Assembly (NCBI RefSeq): GCF_022267325.1
Contig: NZ_JAIZBG010000001.1
Coordinates: 3,344,501 to 3,408,500, forward strand
DNA: 64,000 nt
Source of the DNA: Leptospira sanjuanensis
GTDB taxonomy: Bacteria; Spirochaetota; Leptospiria; Leptospirales; Leptospiraceae
Reading direction: 5' to 3'
In this document: positions 61,314-64,000 of the stretch, piece after piece
How the letters are laid out: each line of letters starts with the position of its first letter
Position numbering within the stretch: position 1 is the stretch's first letter
The notes under the pieces: model-generated
Told to the model about the DNA's origin: nothing
Seen by the model: the letters and a program-made list of their open reading frames with translations, nothing else
The model's database searches: none
Position numbers and translations under genes: made by a program

Positions 61314-62825
61314 ATGGAATCCAAGTCAACATCAGTACTCGTGATCGACGACGAATCCGAAATCCGCACGGTTCTGGAAAGAGTCATTTCCAGAGAAGGG
61401 TATCGCGTGTTCCTTGCAAAGGATTACGATTCCGCTCTTGAAATCATCAAAAGTCAAAACATCGACATCGTGATCTCCGATATCGTGATGAACGGCAAAA
61501 ACGGAATCGAAGTCACGAAGGAAATCCGCAAAATCAACGAAAACATTCCCGTCATCTTAATGACCGGAAATCCCGATCTCACCACCGCCGAGGAAGCAGT
61601 CCGCAACCGAGCTTTCGATTACATCTCCAAGCCGATCCGAAGAACGAGCATCTTGGAAGTTCTCGAAAAAGCCAAAGTGGAAAAGGAAACCCGCGATCAA
61701 CACGCCGAAACCCTCATCAAGTCGGCGACGGAGAATACGAAACTCGCACAGAGAGCCAAGGATCTTTATTTACAAAATTATAATATTCTCAGCGCAACGA
61801 GCGACTGCGTCATCACCCTCGACCAGAACCTCAACTTCTCCAGCATGAATCAAGCCGCGTTAGACGCATTCGGTTATCCGGAGGAGGAAATCATCGGAAA
61901 ACACTTCAACATCCTGATCCCTCCCGGCAGAGAAAACGTATACATGGAAAAGGTTGCACAGCTCCTCAAGCGTAAGGTCAAAAAACAAATCGCGAGAATC
62001 AACCGATCCGATCTCAAAAGTAAAAACGGAGAAGTGCGGACATACGACATCTCGATCTGTTATTACGACATCGAAGGTCAGACCTATTATACCGGAATCG
62101 CGCGGGACATCACGAGCAAACTTCTGATTTCGGAAAAACTCATCGACGCGGAAAGGCGCGCATTCCTTTCCACGCTCGCGTCGAGCATCGGACACGAAAT
62201 CAACAACTCTCTGACGGCCATTCAAGGACATATCGAAATCGCAAGACTTCCCGATTCTACGGAACAGACGCGTCAAAAGGCGATTCAGATTACTTGGAGT
62301 CAGTTGATCAAACTCAAAACGCTTACGAACAACCTGCTTCAACTCGGTAAACCGGGCGACAACTTAAGAAAGTCTTCCGAACCGATCAACCTAAACGATT
62401 CGGTAGAAAGCGTGATCGACGTTTTTCAGAAAACTTCGCGGCTCAAACACTGTGTGATTCATTTTAAGCCGGAACCCAATCCGGTGCTGGTCGAATCGAA
62501 TCAGGATCAGCTCTCTCTGTTACTTTCCAACATCATGCTGAATTCCGCGGACGCGACGGGCAATCGGGGAAATATTAGTATTTCCGTATATATTAGAAAT
62601 CATCACCCCGTCGTCTCGATTTTGGACGACGGGGTCGGCATGAACGAAGAAGTGATTCAAAAAATCTATCAACCCTATTTTACGACCAAGGGAATCGGAA
62701 AAGGAACGGGACTCGGAATGTTCGTCGCAAAAGAAATCGCCGATCAATACGGAATCAGAATCGAAATCGAGTCGGAACCGAACTCGGGAACGGAATTCCG
62801 TTTGGTCTTTCCGGATAAGGTATAA
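61314..62825 (+). CDS. Response regulator-PAS-histidine kinase hybrid
   Basis: A 503-residue protein: receiver domain (VLVIDDESEIRTVLE, phosphoacceptor in IVISDIVMNGKNG, Lys in DYISKPI), a PAS domain near 160-285 (NFSSMNQAALDAFGYPEEE), a HisKA part (LASSIGHEINNSLTA) and HATPase with LLLSNIMLNSADA, ILDDGVGM and GKGTGLGM. A receiver in front of a kinase suggests that phosphorylation of the receiver tunes the kinase. It follows the other kinase by 31 bases and precedes the AmgK-like gene by 6. Confidence 0.92.
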   Translation: MESKSTSVLVIDDESEIRTVLERVISREGYRVFLAKDYDSALEIIKSQNIDIVISDIVMNGKNGIEVTKEIRKINENIPVILMTGNPDLTTAEEAVRNRAFDYISKPIRRTSILEVLEKAKVEKETRDQHAETLIKSATENTKLAQRAKDLYLQNYNILSATSDCVITLDQNLNFSSMNQAALDAFGYPEEEIIGKHFNILIPPGRENVYMEKVAQLLKRKVKKQIARINRSDLKSKNGEVRTYDISICYYDIEGQTYYTGIARDITSKLLISEKLIDAERRAFLSTLASSIGHEINNSLTAIQGHIEIARLPDSTEQTRQKAIQITWSQLIKLKTLTNNLLQLGKPGDNLRKSSEPINLNDSVESVIDVFQKTSRLKHCVIHFKPEPNPVLVESNQDQLSLLLSNIMLNSADATGNRGNISISVYIRNHHPVVSILDDGVGMNEEVIQKIYQPYFTTKGIGKGTGLGMFVAKEIADQYGIRIEIESEPNSGTEFRLVFPDKV

Positions 62826-62831
62826 GCATCC

Positions 62832-63836
62832 ATGAGCAACGCTGCCGCAACGACCCTTACCGAACAAGAACTGAAATTTTTGGAATACGCCGGTAAATTC
62901 CCCGAAAAGATTTCACCGATCACATTGGAAGCTTCCGATCGGAAGTATTTCCGGGTCCAATACGCGGATCGAACGTTGATACTCTGTAAAGACGTTCGTT
63001 TTCAACACGACTTCATCGACGTCGCGGAGTTCTTATCGCACGAACACTTTCACGTTCCCGAAATTCTAAAAAAGGATCTGATTCACTTTTTGATCCTAAT
63101 GACGGACGGAGGCGAAAAGGATCTCACTTCGATCACGGACGACGTGGAATACCGGGAATGGCTCGTAAAGTCGATCGAGATTTTGGTAAAACTGCAAAAG
63201 ACGCATCCGATTCCTCCCGTAAGTTCCCGGGAATTCGACGTGGAAAAACTCGGGTTCGAAAGCAAGTTCACGTATTCAAATTACCTAAAGCTTCAGAAAC
63301 AATTCAATCTCAAGACGCAGCTTCGAAGCGAAGTAAAGATATTCATCGAGGAATGTTCGGCGTTTCTCGCCGAATATCCGGTCAAGGTGTTTTGTCACAG
63401 GGATTTTCACGGAAGAAATCTTCTGATCAATCCGCAAAATGAAATCTGCATGATCGATTTTCAGGACGCGAGAATGGGAACTCCGTTCTACGATCTTTCC
63501 AGCATTCTCTACGACGCATACAGACCGATTCCTTTCGCGATGCGGCAGGGACTCTATCAGCTTTTTCTAAAATTGAGCGAACACAATTTTCCTAGATCCA
63601 AGGAATGTTATTACATTCAATGTCTGCAGCGTTCGTATAAGGCGTTAGGTTCTTATTTTTATCTAGTCGCGGACAAGAAGATGGATAAATACAGACCCAG
63701 CATTTTGAGCGCGCTCGATAATCTATTGGAAATCGTACAAGCGGGTTTGTTCCCGGATCAGTTGTATGTCTTCTTTCATCTATTAAAGGAAGAACTTCTG
63801 GAGAATTCCTCCTTTAAAAAAGGACTCAAACCTTGA
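62832..63836 (+). CDS. AmgK-like sugar kinase (APH fold)
   Basis: A 334-residue aminoglycoside-phosphotransferase-fold kinase: catalytic loop VFCHRDFHGRNLLI and metal site MIDFQDARMGTPFYDL match AmgK, the N-acetylmuramate/N-acetylglucosamine kinase of the peptidoglycan recycling bypass. It is followed at 11 bases by a MurU-like nucleotidyltransferase, the same pair as in Pseudomonas. The two upstream kinases are probably in the same transcript. Confidence 0.75.
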   Translation: MSNAAATTLTEQELKFLEYAGKFPEKISPITLEASDRKYFRVQYADRTLILCKDVRFQHDFIDVAEFLSHEHFHVPEILKKDLIHFLILMTDGGEKDLTSITDDVEYREWLVKSIEILVKLQKTHPIPPVSSREFDVEKLGFESKFTYSNYLKLQKQFNLKTQLRSEVKIFIEECSAFLAEYPVKVFCHRDFHGRNLLINPQNEICMIDFQDARMGTPFYDLSSILYDAYRPIPFAMRQGLYQLFLKLSEHNFPRSKECYYIQCLQRSYKALGSYFYLVADKKMDKYRPSILSALDNLLEIVQAGLFPDQLYVFFHLLKEELLENSSFKKGLKP

Positions 63837-63846
63837 GAGAAACGTT

Positions 63847-64000
63847 TTGAAATTTTTTATCCCCGCCGCCGGTTTCGGAACGAGAATGAAGGAGCTGACC
63901 AAAGACCTTCCTAAACCTCTGCTTCCTGTGAACGGAATTCCTCTGATTTATTATTCTCTCTTTCAAGCCTGGATGCAAAACGCCGAGGCTGCGGTCGTCA
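63847..64000 (+). CDS. MurU-like sugar-1-phosphate nucleotidyltransferase (N-terminal part)
   Basis: The gene runs off the right edge; 51 residues are visible. It starts at TTG 63847: FFIPAAGFGTRMKELTKDL and PKPLLPVNGIPLI are the nucleotide-binding and sugar-binding motifs of the family (AAG-G-RM, PKP). MurU attaches UMP to MurNAc-1-phosphate; other sugar nucleotidyltransferases share these motifs, so the AmgK neighbour is the main reason for this call. Confidence 0.75.
   Translation, partial: MKFFIPAAGFGTRMKELTKDLPKPLLPVNGIPLIYYSLFQAWMQNAEAAVV

Overview
The window is chromosomal DNA of a spirochaete of the genus Leptospira. The best evidence is a gene that reads almost residue for residue like the lipoprotein LipL41, followed by its partner gene lep. 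Supporting evidence includes flbD-motA-motB-fliL (flagellar genes), ftsQ-ftsA-ftsZ, many lipoproteins with relaxed spirochaetal lipoboxes (FQRC, FAQC, FSNC, FLNC), and frequent TTG/GTG starts. lipL41-lep points to the pathogenic clade. Base composition looks clearly richer in G+C than L. interrogans (mid-40s percent by eye, not counted), so one of the higher-GC species of that clade is likely; I cannot name it.

Layout. 1-2030: the end of a GNAT-nitrilase fusion and two small membrane proteins. 2240-10480: an iron-responsive block of TonB-dependent receptor, imelysin lipoprotein, di-haem oxidoreductase and second imelysin, with a convergent beta-propeller-like lipoprotein; Fur-type palindromes precede the receptor and the first imelysin. 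10670-24800: mixed genes, including a MAPEG protein, two PRC-barrel-like proteins, PhoU, a WGR-domain protein, a prohibitin-like lipoprotein, a nucleotidyltransferase and esterase, FabG, an outer-membrane barrel, a sterol desaturase gene broken by one amber codon, a membrane-bound AraC regulator and a cytochrome c lipoprotein. 24830-30560: a STAS protein, then a leftward series MlaD-like, glycosyltransferase, flbD, motA, motB, fliL, kdsB. 30825-34040: ftsQ-ftsA-ftsZ. 34150-36140: a DUF2283/DUF4258-like pair and lipL41-lep with a promoter. 36240-46840: nadA, a possible LipL41 relative, ispF, lipoproteins, rimI, a DoxX-like protein, dprA overlapping an HTTM-domain gene, and a LigB-type dioxygenase. 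47120-54140: a small ORF, a 1908-residue lipoprotein with 12 bacterial Ig-like repeats, and three secreted proteins, two of them Bor/Iss-like. 54200-58780: a glyoxalase-like protein, adenosine deaminase with a 75-bp tandem repeat upstream, a DegT aminotransferase and a hydrolase. 58960-64000: two histidine kinases and an AmgK-MurU-like pair, cut by the window end.

Repeats. A short motif, AGTTCC(C/T/A)ACA, occurs at 11 intergenic sites, with a twelfth degenerate one at 4947, in clusters at about 2.0, 4.8, 29.5-30.6 and 56.4-56.6 kb. Two of these clusters also carry a longer shared element in opposite orientation. No rRNA, tRNA, insertion sequence or CRISPR array was recognised. The items most worth follow-up are the Fur-controlled imelysin block, the Ig-repeat/Bor-like operon, the dispersed motif family, the 75-bp tandem array and the two-component/AmgK-MurU operon.
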